From assembly GCA_028583605.1 (NCBI GenBank), contig CM053331.1, forward strand, positions 14,120,857-14,184,856: a DNA stretch of 64,000 nt. Reading direction: 5' to 3'. This document shows, piece after piece, positions 1-12,431 of the stretch (position 1 is its first letter; every line of letters starts with the position of its first letter). The stretch comes from Dastarcus helophoroides (taxonomy: Eukaryota; Arthropoda; Insecta; Coleoptera; Bothrideridae). The notes below the pieces were generated by a model. That model saw only the letters and a list, made by a program, of their open reading frames with translations, searched no databases and was not told the DNA's origin. The translations under genes and the position numbers were made by a program.

Positions 1-1875
1 TTTTGGATTCCTGTTTAAAATGATTTTTTTGAAATTTTGTAAATCAATATATAGATTTATCGTAACGTATTGTCTGATTTGCGTTTTCACTTACTGTAAA
101 AGTATCTTTTTCTGAACTTTAGGTGAGTTTATTGAGGTGTGCTAGTTAGCTCAATAAAGGAAGTTTCTAGAGTGTGAAAATAGGGGATATTGCAGAGTTG
201 TGATAATTTGCCTAGTGTTAAGTCAATGTTTTTCTTCTTTAGTTGATAGTTCCCTTCTTTAATTTATTTTGGTAGGTCCTTATGAATAGTATGAAAAAAA
301 TTGCTTAAATTGGTTAACACTTTGAGCTTATTTTCTCCTCGAATTTCTACAACCGTGCGTTGCTTTTTGCTAGTAATTTTTTCTTTTTACCTTTTTCGCA
401 TTTGGTGGGTTTCATTGCTACTGCGCAAGTTACATAAGCAGGTGACCACTGAAATTAGAACCTTAGACTGCAAAACGGGAGATCTTATGCACATCCTTTC
501 CTTCATTGGAAAAATTGCTTGCACAGATTAAATTTGTTTTTCAAACTTTTGGGGAAATTCAATCCTCAAAAATGTAATTAATGGGGGAGGAAGAGAATAA
601 GATTATTTTTTTAAGCAACAGCTACTCTTTTTTATTATATTGCCGGAAAGTTGAGGTATTTCTGAGTAATTTAGTGTGCAACAGGTATGGTTCGATTTTT
701 TCAATTTTTCTGCAAAATTTTTGCGACAGATCCCCTACAATCTTTACATATTACACATAGATTACCCCAAAAAACCTAATATTTCCCTTTCACCACCCCT
801 GATTATATATTTGAGAATTGAGCCTAATAAATTTCGTGCTTTGCACTCAAAAAAAGGTAAAATAAAATAGAATAATAAAGTTAATCAAAGTTGACTTGTA
901 GGAGCAATGCGAAATGCATATGACTTTTGGGACTTACTGTCGTAAACATACATAGGTAAACACTATCTTTCTCTTTTTGAACAGAAACAATTATGCAATT
1001 ATTAAAAAAAAATTAAATATAAAAGGCATGATTTTCTTCAAATTTTCCCCTTAAAGTTAATTCTGGATGGAGATTTTCATTTTGTATGGTGTTTTTATTA
1101 TTGACTTCGTGGCCAGTAAATGTTTGAATCTATTTCGCAATTTATATTTACTACTTCTTCCTCGGATTATAAATAAATTAATTTCAGTATCTGTGTTAGT
1201 CCTAGAACCAGATAGCAACAATATTGACTTTTCTTCTGGACACTTTTTTTATACGCATATACTAGTCTGTTTTTGAAGAATTTTCAAAGTGGCCCTTTTG
1301 TTCATGAAACGCTACTTTTATTTCTGCTTTCTAGAGTCTTTCCGTGAAAACGCGTAATTCATTATTATTCCTTAGCTCCTAAGTTTGATTTATTTTCATA
1401 ACAATCGTTTCAATCTTATAACAAATGTTCTAAAATTTCAAATCTTCACACACGCCTAATATAATGTTTAAACAGATTTTAGACTTTTTTCTATGATACT
1501 AGAAAAAAATATGATCATATTCTACTTTGAACAGAAAAATAGTAAAAAACGATGTAAATATAATAATTATTAAAAAGAGGTAATAAAGAAAATTAATAGA
1601 AAAGCAAAAATAGGGTTTCTGAAAAATCAAAGAAACGAAATTATCAGCGATTGCAGCAAGTAATATGGAAATATACGCAGAAAAATAAGTGAGGATATTT
1701 TATAAAATGTAATCTTCTGCTTGATGAAAAAACTACATTACACCGGATGGTGCTGTTGAAAATAATTAATTTTAAATTATTAAAATAATATTTCTAACAT
1801 TCTTTCAATTTTTAAATCTAAATAAATAACGTTGAAGCACTATTCGTTTATAAATATTTATCATTTTTTACTTAC
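1..1875. other. AT-rich non-coding stretch left of the HGSNAT-like exon
   Basis: I see no convincing gene here. The short open frames are low-complexity and lack recognisable motifs. Because the exon at 1876-2256 ends in a splice donor, this stretch should be the next intron of that minus-strand gene. No further exon of it was recognised. Confidence 0.5.
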
Positions 1876-2256
1876 GCAGATATATATTTTGAGGTTCCTT
1901 GACAATATCTACAGTACAATTTTTCGTGGAATCCACTGTGACATTGTACACTCCAAATTCTCCAAAATCATCCAGTTCGCAGTAGAGGTTGGGATCTGAG
2001 TCATTTAGAAAACTATGGAATTTGTCTGATAATTTCATTACATAATTGGTATTGATTGTTGTTTTGGATGAAAAACCATAAGATATAAATGGACATTTGT
2101 AACATTCCTTATGTTTTATGTATTGATAAACGCCTGAAAAGTCATCTTTAATGAAATGAATATAAGCTTCGTCAATCATCAGTTGGCTCATGTCATAATT
2201 TTCAAAGAATTGATCGCCGTAATCTTCACTCCATGATTGACCCATGGCTCTGGTTT
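1876..2256 (-). CDS. HGSNAT: Internal exon of an HGSNAT-like gene (luminal N-terminal domain)
   Basis: This exon resembles the luminal N-terminal domain of heparan-alpha-glucosaminide N-acetyltransferase. That lysosomal membrane enzyme moves acetyl groups from cytosolic acetyl-CoA to the terminal glucosamine of heparan sulfate. Seen directly: a frame of about 127 codons with the segments DEAYIHF, ECYKCPF, CELDDFGEFGVYNVTV and a late NIYL. The family has the same order: a D-x-A-x-L/Y start, a C-Y-x-C pair, a Cys followed by FGEFG-Y, and then a Cys-containing strand before the first membrane helix. The borders are a TTTTTGCAG acceptor at 2257-2259 and a GTAAGTA donor at 1871-1875, leaving the exon in phase 1 at its 3' end. 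The acetyltransferase membrane domain is not in the window, and no signal-peptide exon was found upstream. It could also be an isolated exon of a related uncharacterised protein. Confidence 0.65.
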
Positions 2257-2690
2257 CTGCAAAAATTGACATCAAATATAATATTTTTATGGAGAATTTT
2301 CGTTGTTCAAGCAAAGATCCCCCCTAAGGTAGAGCAAAGACTATGGTAGCTCTAGGGCCAGATGGCAAAGGGACGGGGAAATGGTCAATATGGAAAGGCG
2401 GAAAGTAAAACAAGTAGCCAAGTGGCAATTTACAAGAACCATCAAAAATTACTAAAGAGGAGTAGGGGAGATATTAAGCAAGTGGCGTTTTTTTATTTGT
2501 CAAAAATATTTAGGGCAAATTAGTTGACTTTTTGTGGAAGGTTTATTTTTTCTGGTCATGGAAAATTATTTGGTATTCCCCTTTTGTCATGGAATGGTGC
2601 CAAAAAAGACAATCTCGAATCTCGCTCTAGCATGATTGAGGTATGGTTTAAAATAGAAAATTGAAGTAGATGAATAGATTATTTTCTCCA
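2257..2690. other. Non-coding stretch upstream of the HGSNAT-like exon
   Basis: This is presumed intron. I see no coding motif and no clear repeat. The reading frame of the exon stays open to about 2314 but has no upstream ATG there, which supports splicing at 2257 rather than a start codon. Confidence 0.4.
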
Positions 2691-2697
2691 TGCAGGC

Positions 2698-4815
2698 TCC
2701 TTCATTAGTGTGTGGACGAGGAATAGCTCCTAAGCCTGAAGCGATGTGAAAATAGAATTTTGTCCAGTGGCGTACAGGGTTAGTTTTCTTAATGGATACC
2801 CCCCATTATCATTTTTATTTTTGATCGATTCAAAAAATCAAAAGCTGGTCTTGCATGGTTTTTTAAATGATTTCCACTACTACTACTACTACAACTAACA
2901 GACTAGCAGTAGAACGGTAAATAAACAGGGTGTGCAAAAAAGTTAGACTTTTTTTAAATAGAACACCCTGTATATTTTTGCAAGTTTGAACTCCTTCGTC
3001 ATTCTGATTACAAGTAAAACATGTGTATGATCGGTTTACTAGTTTTTGGGTTATTTTAATTTTATTGTGACTATATCGAGAGAAAAGCGATATTTTATAA
3101 ACTTTATAAACTTAATAAATCAACAAATGGAGTAATCAGCAAGCAAAACAAAATTTATGAGTTATTAAGACAAATATATCACATTCTTAAAATAACCACG
3201 ATTAATTTTCATACATTTCAAAAAACGTTTTATTAAATTAGAACGAATTTAAAAAAAAACTGATGCTTCTATATTTAGTATAAATTTTATTTAATATGTT
3301 TTTCTAATCATTTTATAATTTTAACCATTTAAGTGTAAAATTTGTTGTTGGGCTTTTTGTAAAAAAAAATATACCAATGGGTTCCAATGGTTCCATTTGT
3401 TATCCTGCGCGGATTTCAGATCTGAATCCATTGGAATATTTATTTTGGAGAAACACTCAAAGAAAAATTACAGTAAACCCACTGGTTTATTGTAACAAGT
3501 GTCGAACAAATTAAATCAAATTTAAGAAGAAAATTTAAAAGTAATGTACATATATCAGTTTTTCGAGAAATTCGTTCCAATCTTACTAAACATTGTTTGA
3601 AATGTAATGAATTAGTGATGCCTATTTTAAAAATATGAAGTTACTTGCCTTAATAATGTATAAATTTATGTTTTGTTTGCAAATTTCTTCATTTTTTGAT
3701 TTATTACGAGTTTAAAAATGACACTGGTCAACACGGATTTTGTCATACAAACTCTGATAGGTAATCTTGTTTGGGGTACCTATCATGAAACTCTACTTAT
3801 TTTTTTCCCATCACTACTAGTTTTTTTATGACAAGGTATACTTCATTTTTAGAAACGTAGTCTCCCAAAATAGTTTTCCTTTTGCTTTGGGCCCATATGT
3901 TATTTATTTCTTAAGAAATTATCCTAGAAATAAGAGATAATATCAAGATCATATTATTTATTTTAAGTTTCTTTTATCATTAAAATATTGGTACTTTTTA
4001 TATGAACGGAACACTAAGGACAGAAAAGATCACAATTGGAAGAAGCTTTGGTCTGAAGGTACATCTTTAATTTCTGCATAGAAAAATGTGACGCTGTCTA
4101 GTATGTTTTATCTCCCACTTCAAATCAGATTAAACCTCACCAAAAATTTAGTAGCAGTAAAAATGGATGTTTTTTTATTTCAAGGAGAAATTTTCTAGAA
4201 TGAGTAATGTGGTAGTAATAATAGTATTAGTAGGACCACCAATTAAGAGAATTAGCAAAAGTCTCGTTATTAAAAAAAAATGTTTTGAAAAAATCACCAA
4301 GATTAAGATTCTTCTAGTATTTAATTGCAACATTTTTGCGTGACCATACGAGTGACATCTGTAGAGAGTTTGTTAATGAAGTTTTATTGGAGTATAAAAC
4401 TTTGGGTTGCAATATAGAACTTAAGATTCAGTTTTTTGGACTTTTTTTACTGCAAATAAGGGGACTCTGGGAGTTCTAAAAAATAAGAACGGATAAAGGT
4501 TTTATCAGTATATTGCAATTATGAAAAAACGTTATCAAGGCAGAATAAACTCAAAGGTGTTGACTGACTACGGTTGGTCTATCAAGAAGAATCAATTAAA
4601 AACTAAATAATCCAGGGATCATAAGAGTAGAGAATCCTAATGTAGATATTTTAGTTATATTTCTGGAGAACAATCCTGTAAATGGACTGTATATCTGTAC
4701 AATGAAATAAAAATATTTCTAAAATGACTCCCTATAGATGAACGCCACTGGACAAAATTTCATTTTGATATCTTGTCAGGATTCGGAACTCTCGTTCGTC
4801 CACATAATAATGGCA
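2698..4815. repeat. About 2.1 kb element with roughly 95-bp inverted ends
   Basis: The left end (about 2698-2795) and the right end (about 4720-4815) are inverted copies of each other. They share TTTTGTCCAGTGGCG and a GTGTGGACGA / ATGTGGACGA block. The same end sequence recurs at about 22380-22495, so this is a repeat family. The interior contains a transposase relic at 3404-3630. Exact termini and a target duplication could not be fixed. Confidence 0.45.
3404..3630 (+). pseudogene. DDE transposase C-terminal relic
   Basis: Translation of the plus strand gives PARISDLNPLEYLFW near the start. This is the region around the last catalytic acid of mariner/Tc1-type transposases (usual form SPDLNPLD/EYxxW). 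A frame change separates it from a basic tail containing SNLRRKFKSN and EIRSNLTKHC, which fits the transposase C-terminus. The rest of the gene is absent or unrecognisable. Confidence 0.55.
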
Positions 4816-4840
4816 AACCCTGTAGAGTTGTATTGTTACT

Positions 4841-4902
4841 AGTTTATAAGTAATATAGTTTATAAGTAATATAGTTTATAAGTAATATAGTTTATAAGTA
4901 AA
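4841..4902. repeat. Tandem repeat, 16-bp unit x about 3.9
   Basis: The unit AGTTTATAAGTAATAT repeats almost perfectly four times, the last copy being cut short. It lies just outside the right end of the 2.7-4.8 kb inverted-repeat element. Confidence 0.9.
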
Positions 4903-6883
4903 TAACTGGCCACTGCACAGTGGGTCGAAATTAATAATTTTTGGCCAAAACTTTGAAAATTAAAAAACTTACTTAATAATAGCTGGTCATTCCAGAAAAA
5001 ATATTGAAAAAATTATCACCAAGAAATTAGGGTAAGTATTAGGAGTTGAAATTCTAACCAATTTAAAAAATAATTTGGGGATAATTCAATCTAAAAGTAT
5101 TACAAAATTAGTAAAACAATTATTCTTTTACAAAAATAGACTGTAGTACGAGTCAAATTAAATCGGTCGTTAACTCCCAAAGTGGGAATTTCTCTCATCT
5201 GCATTATTCTGTTTAAACGTTACGGTAAAAAAAGCGCAGCTAGGCGCAGCCAAAAATTGTAGAACATCGAAGTCCATACTTCATTAAATATATAAAAAAA
5301 TATGACAAGGCTAAAGTTTGTTAAAGTAAATATGAAATAAACAAAAGTATTAATTTTACTGATTTTACCACACTGATACATTTTATCTGATGACAGACTT
5401 TAAGGCATTAGCCGCATGTTATTTTTTAAAATGAAATATTGATCTACAATAGAACACCTAACTTATTCCATATGAGATATGGCTAATTTTTCAAATTATC
5501 AAATTATATGGCAATCGCCAATACACTGTGCAATTATTTACTTAAACACTTCTTCGTTCTAAGGGTTGCAGCGTGAAATGGGAAAATACATGGGAATCAT
5601 AATCATTTGTTCCTTTTAAAATAATTATTATTCTTGTTAATTAAACGGTCAGTAAGCTATTTTCCCTAAGGCGGAAAAATTCAGTTCTTTTTAGTTTTGG
5701 CCAGAAATTACTTAAATGCATTGGCTGCAACTTTGTCTGCATAAAAGGGAGAATATTTTGAATTAATTATCACAAGAATGTTTGGTAACTTAAATGGTAC
5801 GAAATAAATATCGTAAAATAATTTTTGAAAAACATATTTTGTAACAAAAAGATGAATATTCCGTGATTATATAAAAATAATGAAAACAATTTCTGGCAGA
5901 TAAGGTTACGAAAGCTTTCAAGGCCAGAGTCAGTAAAAGATATACTTCCTGCTGGATTCAACGTTGTCAAATAACTACTGAAATTGTTTAACATTTCATT
6001 CACCATAGTGAAAAACTTCTTCAGGAACCAATGAAAAAGAAAGCACAAGAAAAAATGAAAAAGAAAGAATAAGCCACAGCGCAGTAACTCAGGATATTAA
6101 CCATATCAGAGGTGAAATACTTCAGAAATGAAAATGTTACAAAAGACAATTCTTCTGTATAAGGCTTTAACCTATAGTTGGTTGATAGACTGAGTTATTG
6201 AGCTCTTTAATCCCTATACATATATTCTTGTCGCTTTTACAAGAAGTTTTGTATATGAAATTAAAGATATGAAAATTCAGACATACGGAAAGGTTTATCT
6301 TATTGTTTGTATTATGGAGTATTTAAATCAAAATAAATTTTATTTAAAGAAAAAAATTTCTCATACACAGTTTTATTCCTTCATTTAAACTATTAGATTA
6401 AACGATAAATTCCCATAATATTTTCTCATTGCAATCTACATGAGCCTTTCGCTCTCTTTAGCGTACCCCGGTTAGTTTCATTCTTATCACTTTGTGACCC
6501 ACTAGAAAATCTTGTAGCCAACTTATTGTATCTTTCTAAATTTATTAGATATGAGAAAATTTTAATTAAAAAAATTTATAGAAAATGCTTAAATTTTTAT
6601 TTGACATAACTTTGCCACATGCAGAGTGTGGCCTTTTTGTCAGAATCAAAAACAACTTTAGTTTTTTAAATAGAACACCCAATTATTTTCTCATTTTATA
6701 TTTCTTTTAAAAGTTATGTACATATTTTATATAATCCACCATAGCCCCAAATTTAACACTTTCTGAAATATTGTTAACTGCAAATGGCCAATTTCGACCA
6801 TTTTTGTCGCTACGCAATGTGTGAAAGTGTGAAAGTCAACGAGACAGGCATCCAGTCTCGATCAAGATAAGAGAGCAAATTAT
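4903..6883. other. AT-rich non-coding stretch
   Basis: No supported gene. Open frames such as the one at 5770-6048 on the minus strand have no recognisable motif. Confidence 0.4.
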
Positions 6884-7219
6884 TGTAACACAAGGTAATT
6901 ATAAAGTTTAGTTGGGAATTTTCTAGAAAATTTGATAAGGGGAAGCGGCTGCGATAATAAATTAAGCGGCAGATAAGCGGTCCAGAAATTTCGGCAAACG
7001 ATAAGCCTTATCTGCCGAATTCTTCTAGAACCTGGATCGGGACCTATATAGGGCGGTCACTTTTCCCTCAGTGGAGGAAGTTAGTTAGTTAGTTGGTTGT
7101 TAGATGTCAATGAATAAGTTAGTATTAGTGAATTACAATTGTCGTGTTCCGGAATCAGTTGGAAATAAAGTGAGTACAATTCACGGCATATTAATCATTC
7201 GAACTGATAACGCGCAACA
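6884..7219 (+). mobile_element. Solo LTR (336 bp) with a TTAT target duplication
   Basis: The block begins TGTAACAC and ends GCGCAACA, and is flanked on both sides by TTAT (6880-6883 and 7220-7223), a 4-bp duplication typical of Ty3/Gypsy-type insertions. It contains a TATA-like CTATATAGGG at about 7046, a poly(A) signal AATAAAG at about 7165, and an internal GCAGATAAG / CTTATCTGC inverted pair. No gag-pol sequence adjoins, so it is a solo LTR. Diverged relatives lie at about 22923 and 50485. Confidence 0.8.
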
Positions 7220-7285
7220 TTATTGTTATTATTGACATTATGTTGACAGTTGTATGCTATTTGTAAATTTTTAATTTATTTTATC

Positions 7286-8208
7286 CAGGGCTTCGAACCG
7301 CTACTTTTTTCGTTTCGGTTTTCGGTCTTCGTTCCAGCAAAAAAATTATATCGGTTCAGTTCCGGTTTTCGTTCCGACAAAAGTAAAGGTTTTTTCCGGT
7401 TTTCGGTTTTCAGTTCAGTTCCGGGTGACTTAGTTTTTGATTTTTAAAAGTATTTCAAATTAAAAATTGATTTTTGAAGATAATTTAGAAAATGTGACGT
7501 ATTTTTTTCGTTCATATTATAACACGTAACTACTCTGACCTTGCCTAAAAAAATTGAAGCAAAATATTTTTTTTTTCAAGTTTAAAGGTTTCATGCTGAA
7601 ACTCTGAATTTTGAGTAAAATTTAAAGGAAAAAATTTACGAAAAATCGAAAATTTGACTAATAACTTCAAAAAATAGAGATATCAAATTAGGAAAAAATA
7701 TTGAAATTTAAAGAAAAAAGTAAATTTGGAATTTTTCAAAAAAGTTTCCACAAAAATTTCTAGAAAAAATCGAATTTGCAAAAATAATGTAAGGAAACAG
7801 GGTTTTTTTTATCTTAAACTTGAAATTTTAAGAGCAGAAACAAGAATTTCGAGTATTTCCAGATAAAAGTCCAAATTTTAAGAAAAAGACGAGAATCTCA
7901 AAACAAGTTTCAAGTTAAAACTTACAATTTTAATTTGGGTTAAAATTTTGAGAATAAAATCAATATTTTCTAGAAATTGTAAGTTTCTAATATAATCAGA
8001 AATGAGAGATGAAGATGAAATAAAAGTTGCATGAAATTGGGTAAAATTTCAAAAAAAAATCCAATCTTAAGTATAAAGTAAAAACTCTTATAGGTATATA
8101 AATTCGACGAACCGAAATAAGCCAATATTTTTTTCCGGTTTCGTTCCGGCGAAAATAACGGTTTTTTTCGATTTTCAATTTTTGGTTCAGTTCTGGTTAG
8201 AAGACCTG
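7286..8208. mobile_element. Non-autonomous hAT-like element with an 8-bp target duplication
   Basis: The element starts CAGGGCTTCGAACC and ends GGTTAGAAGACCTG, which are imperfect inverted termini beginning with CAGG. ATTTTATC flanks both sides (7278-7285 and 8209-8216); an 8-bp duplication is diagnostic of the hAT superfamily. Both subterminal regions are packed with variants of CGGTTTTCGGTTC / GTTCCGG. The middle is A/T-rich filler with no transposase. A relative starts at 62218. Confidence 0.85.
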
Positions 8209-8244
8209 ATTTTATCACCTTTGATATTTAAATATTTTGATTTA

Positions 8245-8480
8245 TTGTTTATACTAATAAATGTCTTAAATCAAAAAATCTTTGTGGAAATAATAGGTAT
8301 CAACTGGAAACTATTGACCTAAGTCGTCATTTGCTTTACTGGAGACGTGACTTGGTTATCTACCTAACCTTTTGAAAAGAGATTTCTTAGTAAAACCTTC
8401 GGTTTTAAAGAAGACGTGGACATTTCGAAGTAATCATTTTAATACAGGTAATAACAAAGGCAGTTCCGGTGGACACTCTG
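8245..8480. repeat. Dispersed repeat shared with about 11665-11850 and 28230-28400
   Basis: The block containing GTGGAAATAATAGGTATCAA recurs at about 11670-11740. A following block is related to one at 11800-11950 and 28240-28400 (shared GATATCCAAAT). These are diverged copies of one repeat; its class is unknown. Confidence 0.45.
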
Positions 8481-8604
8481 TATATAAATTCCAATTTAAA
8501 AGTTTTTAAAACATTCACTTTTCTGGAAATTTTGAGTTTAAAGCTATGATTTTTTAACATTTTGAAAATTTCGACTTTCAATTCATAACCTAAGTCCAGT
8601 ATGC

Positions 8605-8898
8605 CGATACCTGAATGAACATTTTCCTCACCGGTGGATTGGGCTTGGCAGTGAATTTATTTGGCCACCTAGAAGTCCAGATTTAAATTCTCTAGACTTC
8701 TCAATATGGTCACAAATGAAGGACATGGTTTACAAAGAAACAATTAATTCCATCGAAGAATTACGACAGAAAATTTAAGAAGCTGCTAATATTATTAAAA
8801 ATAATCGACAAATGTTATTTAATATTCAAAGATCTTTAAGGATACGCCTTACAAAGTGTATTAAAGTGGAAGACGGTCGTTTTGAGCACTTACTTTAA
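8605..8898 (+). pseudogene. Mariner-like transposase C-terminal fragment
   Basis: Translation from 8605 gives RYLNEHFPHRWIGLG, then WPPRSPDLNSLDFSIW, then MVYKETINSIEELRQKI before an in-frame stop. The PDLNSLDFSIW segment carries the third catalytic Asp of DD(E/D) transposases of the mariner group. After the stop the frame continues with a recognisable C-terminal helix region ending near 8898. The N-terminal two-thirds is missing. Confidence 0.75.
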
Positions 8899-9439
8899 AG
8901 TTTTTTTTATTACTGTTACTGATTGTTATTTGTTGCCTTTACTGTTGTTACCTCGCATAGTAGTAATTTAAAAGAATAAATTAATTTTACAACAAACAAA
9001 TTCACTGACTGTTTAAAAATGCAAATAACCCAAAATCTGATAGGGTTACATGAAATAAATAAAAGTATCTTTTTTATTCAAAATTGAATTGCCTTTTAGA
9101 TTTTCTGGTCATTTTAGCCATAACTCATTAGGCAAAAAAATATATTGTAATTTACTTAAATAACAGGGTGTAACTGACGCCCTGCATAAATAATGCGAAA
9201 TTCAGCATTAAATTCGTAATTCTTATGCAAGAAAACATAAAGTTGCCAATTTTCCAGACGACACTGCTTAAAATCACAAAATTATTAGGAAGCTTCAAAT
9301 TAAAATCCCAACTTTGAACACCCTGTACCCCGTAAACCTGCAACATTTGTATAAGGCATGTTAAGCTCAATCACCATATTTTGGTGTGTAGTATCTCCAG
9401 TTCAGAGATTGCCCATTCTTAATGAATCACCCTGTATAT

Positions 9440-10210
9440 TATAGAATTTTAAAGGTTTTTCCAAAATTGTCAAGATTTCACATTTCGTGTTTAAACGTAA
9501 AGTTTGAATTTTGATTTTTTTTCTTTCGACATTTCATCTTTAATTTTGAAATGCCGCTTTTTTTAAAAATATGTATAGAGAAATATTTGTAAATTATTGT
9601 TCAAATTTCGACAACAATTTTTTCTCAGAATTTCAAATTTACACCATTCAACTTAACTTTTTTTTATAACGACTATTTATTATAATTGTAAATTTGTAGA
9701 TGAACGAAATTTTTACTTTTTCTCAACTTTAGGATTTTTCATTTTGAAATTTCCATTGTTCTCAAAAATTTGATAAAAACCCATGCAGTTACAACTTCCA
9801 CATTTTTTAAAAAATATTAAATTTATTCATAGATTTCAATCTTAATCGAAATATTAACTTTTATCTGGAAAAACTCTATTTTTGCCGGAAGGAAAACTGA
9901 AACTTTTTTGTCAGAAAATATCTGGTTCAAATTATAAATTTCAATTTTTTTAACGTATAATCTGGAAATTTAAAATTTTTTAATAATCCGGCTTTACAAT
10001 TCTCATATATGGAAAACTCAATTAATTGTAACCAAACTGAAAATTTTTGCTCGTCGACGTCTTTCTCAAAATGTTATCCTAAATCATATTATTTTCATAA
10101 AATTTATATCTCTTAAAACTCCGAACTACGGATTGAATTGTGAATTTAAGCTCGAAATTTCCAAATTATTTTATAAATTTTAATTTTCGTAAATTCAATA
10201 TGTATAATGT
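9440..10210. repeat. A/T-rich filler tract with phased AAATTT-like strings
   Basis: About 770 bases of degenerate short motifs (runs such as GAAATTT and TTTCAAATTT) with almost no GC. Similar tracts occur at 15.5-17.0, 29.3-30.5, 46.9-47.7, 53.0-54.3 and 63.1-64.0 kb. In at least two cases the tract is bounded by hAT-like termini, so this one may be the interior of an unbounded element. Confidence 0.4.
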
Positions 10211-12390
10211 GTCATATTTAGCGAATGCTGAAAATTAACACATTTTTAAACCCAAGTCGAAGCATTACAAAAAAGTAATTTACTAAGAAATACTGAAATA
10301 AGTTATTCTGAAAAGAAATATACAGTACGAGATTGTCCACTCGGGCCAAGCCAGAATTGAAATAATTGAATAATTTAATACCAAAGAACATTTTAAAAGT
10401 ATAAAAGAGTATTTTTATGCTTACCGTGGAGAGAACACTCAACTAATTGGTAAAATGAAAATCGATTAGACCATGTCGAAAGTGTTTTTAATTTTATACA
10501 ATCTCCAATAGTTGATAAATAATACACTGATAGGTTGTGATAATTCGATGTTCACAATATACACACAAGATTAATATTGATATTTACTATATTCGTAACT
10601 GTGCGGTTACCCAGACCTTACAAACAAGTTTGCTTTCTCTCTTGTTAAATGCTTAAAATTACTATTCAGATCTTGATCCCTTAATTTTATTTGTTTGTTT
10701 GTAGGTGACATACTTTTCATAATTACTGGTTTTATTTCAATTTCACATAAAAATGCATAAGTTTTCGTAATGAGAGATAAGATGATTCATCAATATGATA
10801 ACAGTTTTGTGTACAAACGGTTATTTATTGAAATCATTTTTATGGCTTTTTGAGTATTTAGATTAAAGTGTTTTATGCCGCACTGTAATAGAAAATGGCA
10901 TGCTATTAAAAATCTAAGTACAGTATAGAATCTCGTTGGTCCATACCATTTTAATTCTAATAACCTTGATTCAATAAAGCGAAATTTGAAATTTAACTAG
11001 TTACATTAGATATTTATTTGATAACTTACTATCAATAATTAAGCACTTGAAAACTAAATTAAGCAAACATTACAAAATGCATTATTTTAAACGTTATTTC
11101 TTAAAATTTACATTTTTTCTTGGTTTATGTCTAATAGAATCTTTCTACTGGTAAGGGAGAGGTGGCTTGAAAGGGAGAATTAAAATTGTCGCCTAATAAT
11201 TAACCTTCCCAAAACGAAAGTACTATTGTTTTGTGGTAAACATCAATGCGCACCCATTTTTATCTAGCTTTAACCTTCTGGCCTTTAAAAAAAGGCGAGA
11301 TTGTGCTTGTGATTTTATTCAAGCCTCAAATTAAATTTTTATTCTTATAAAAATAGAAACTGACTGACTGCCATTGTCACTGCCACTGTCAACACACAGC
11401 TCAAACGACTACTTCTAGGAATTTAAAATTAAAGGTTTTTATGTAATTTTGGTGCATATTAAAAATATTTTTTTGAAAGAGAGACGTTAAAAATTCGTTG
11501 TGACTATTTTAATCTAACACGTGCGGGAATCCAAATTGGAGAAGGCAGAAAGCAAATTAAAATTTTTTGACAATGTCTTGATAGCACTATGTTATTTGCG
11601 ATTTTTAAACTGACTGTCACTTTTGTTTTGATCTTTTACTTTATCTTTTTTAATAACAAATACCTTAAATAAAAAAATGACTGTGGAAATAATAGGTATC
11701 AATAGGAAATCGATAAATTGTCTTTCTCATTATTGGAGATAGGAGTGGCGGGGTTTAATTCTTTAGAAACTCGAAATTTTGCAAAAAGTTTTCTTTTGTA
11801 ATACAGTGTGTCTTATTTAAAATGATAGCAACCGGATATTTTTGTTATTATTCGATATCCAAATTTGAGCATTGGCACAATTATGGTCCTATCTATACGT
11901 CATGACTTAGAAAATGTATTGTCAAATTTTGCAGATGATTCATGAAGCTATTTTTGCTGTATAATAAAATCATGGGGCACTTATACATTTACATTGGGAA
12001 ACAAAGATGTCTTTTGGATAAAACTATGGGCTTAGGGGTCATGTTTTGAATTTCTGTGCAATATTTTTCAAAGGGCCACATGAAATAACCATTAATGGGG
12101 CGTGCTTTTTATACTGCTAATTCGTTGAATTGTAATGGCAATAATTTAAGCAGCAATAATTCCACATTCACTACTGATTCTAAGTCTATAAATAATATTT
12201 CACAAACAAAATTAATTACTCAGAAACTGAGACATAAATAAAAGTATTAAAGATTTTTATCTCTGTAAAATCTGCAAAAAAATGGGCTCAGAAAACTTGT
12301 GCTGTAAAGATATTTAACTTATCTTTGCGCTCTGTAAAATATTTACCTGTAAATGATTTTACGAGTTATTAAATTCATACTGACCCTTTC
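10211..12390. other. AT-rich non-coding stretch
   Basis: No supported gene. A relative of the dispersed repeat at 8245 lies at about 11665-11950. Confidence 0.4.

Positions 12391-12393
<3 letters not shown>

Positions 12394-12429
<36 letters not shown>
12394..12429. repeat. (TA)n microsatellite
   Basis: An uninterrupted run of alternating T and A, about 18 units. Confidence 0.95.

Positions 12430-12431
<2 letters not shown>

Noticed and set aside
301..531. Open frame of 76 codons on the plus strand
   Set aside because: It starts at TTG, has no recognisable motif and its composition is that of the surrounding non-coding DNA.
2257..2314. Possible start codon region and signal peptide for the HGSNAT-like exon
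   Set aside because: The frame stays open to 2314 and looks slightly hydrophobic, but the first codon is TTG and a good TTTTTGCAG acceptor lies at 2257, so splicing is more likely.
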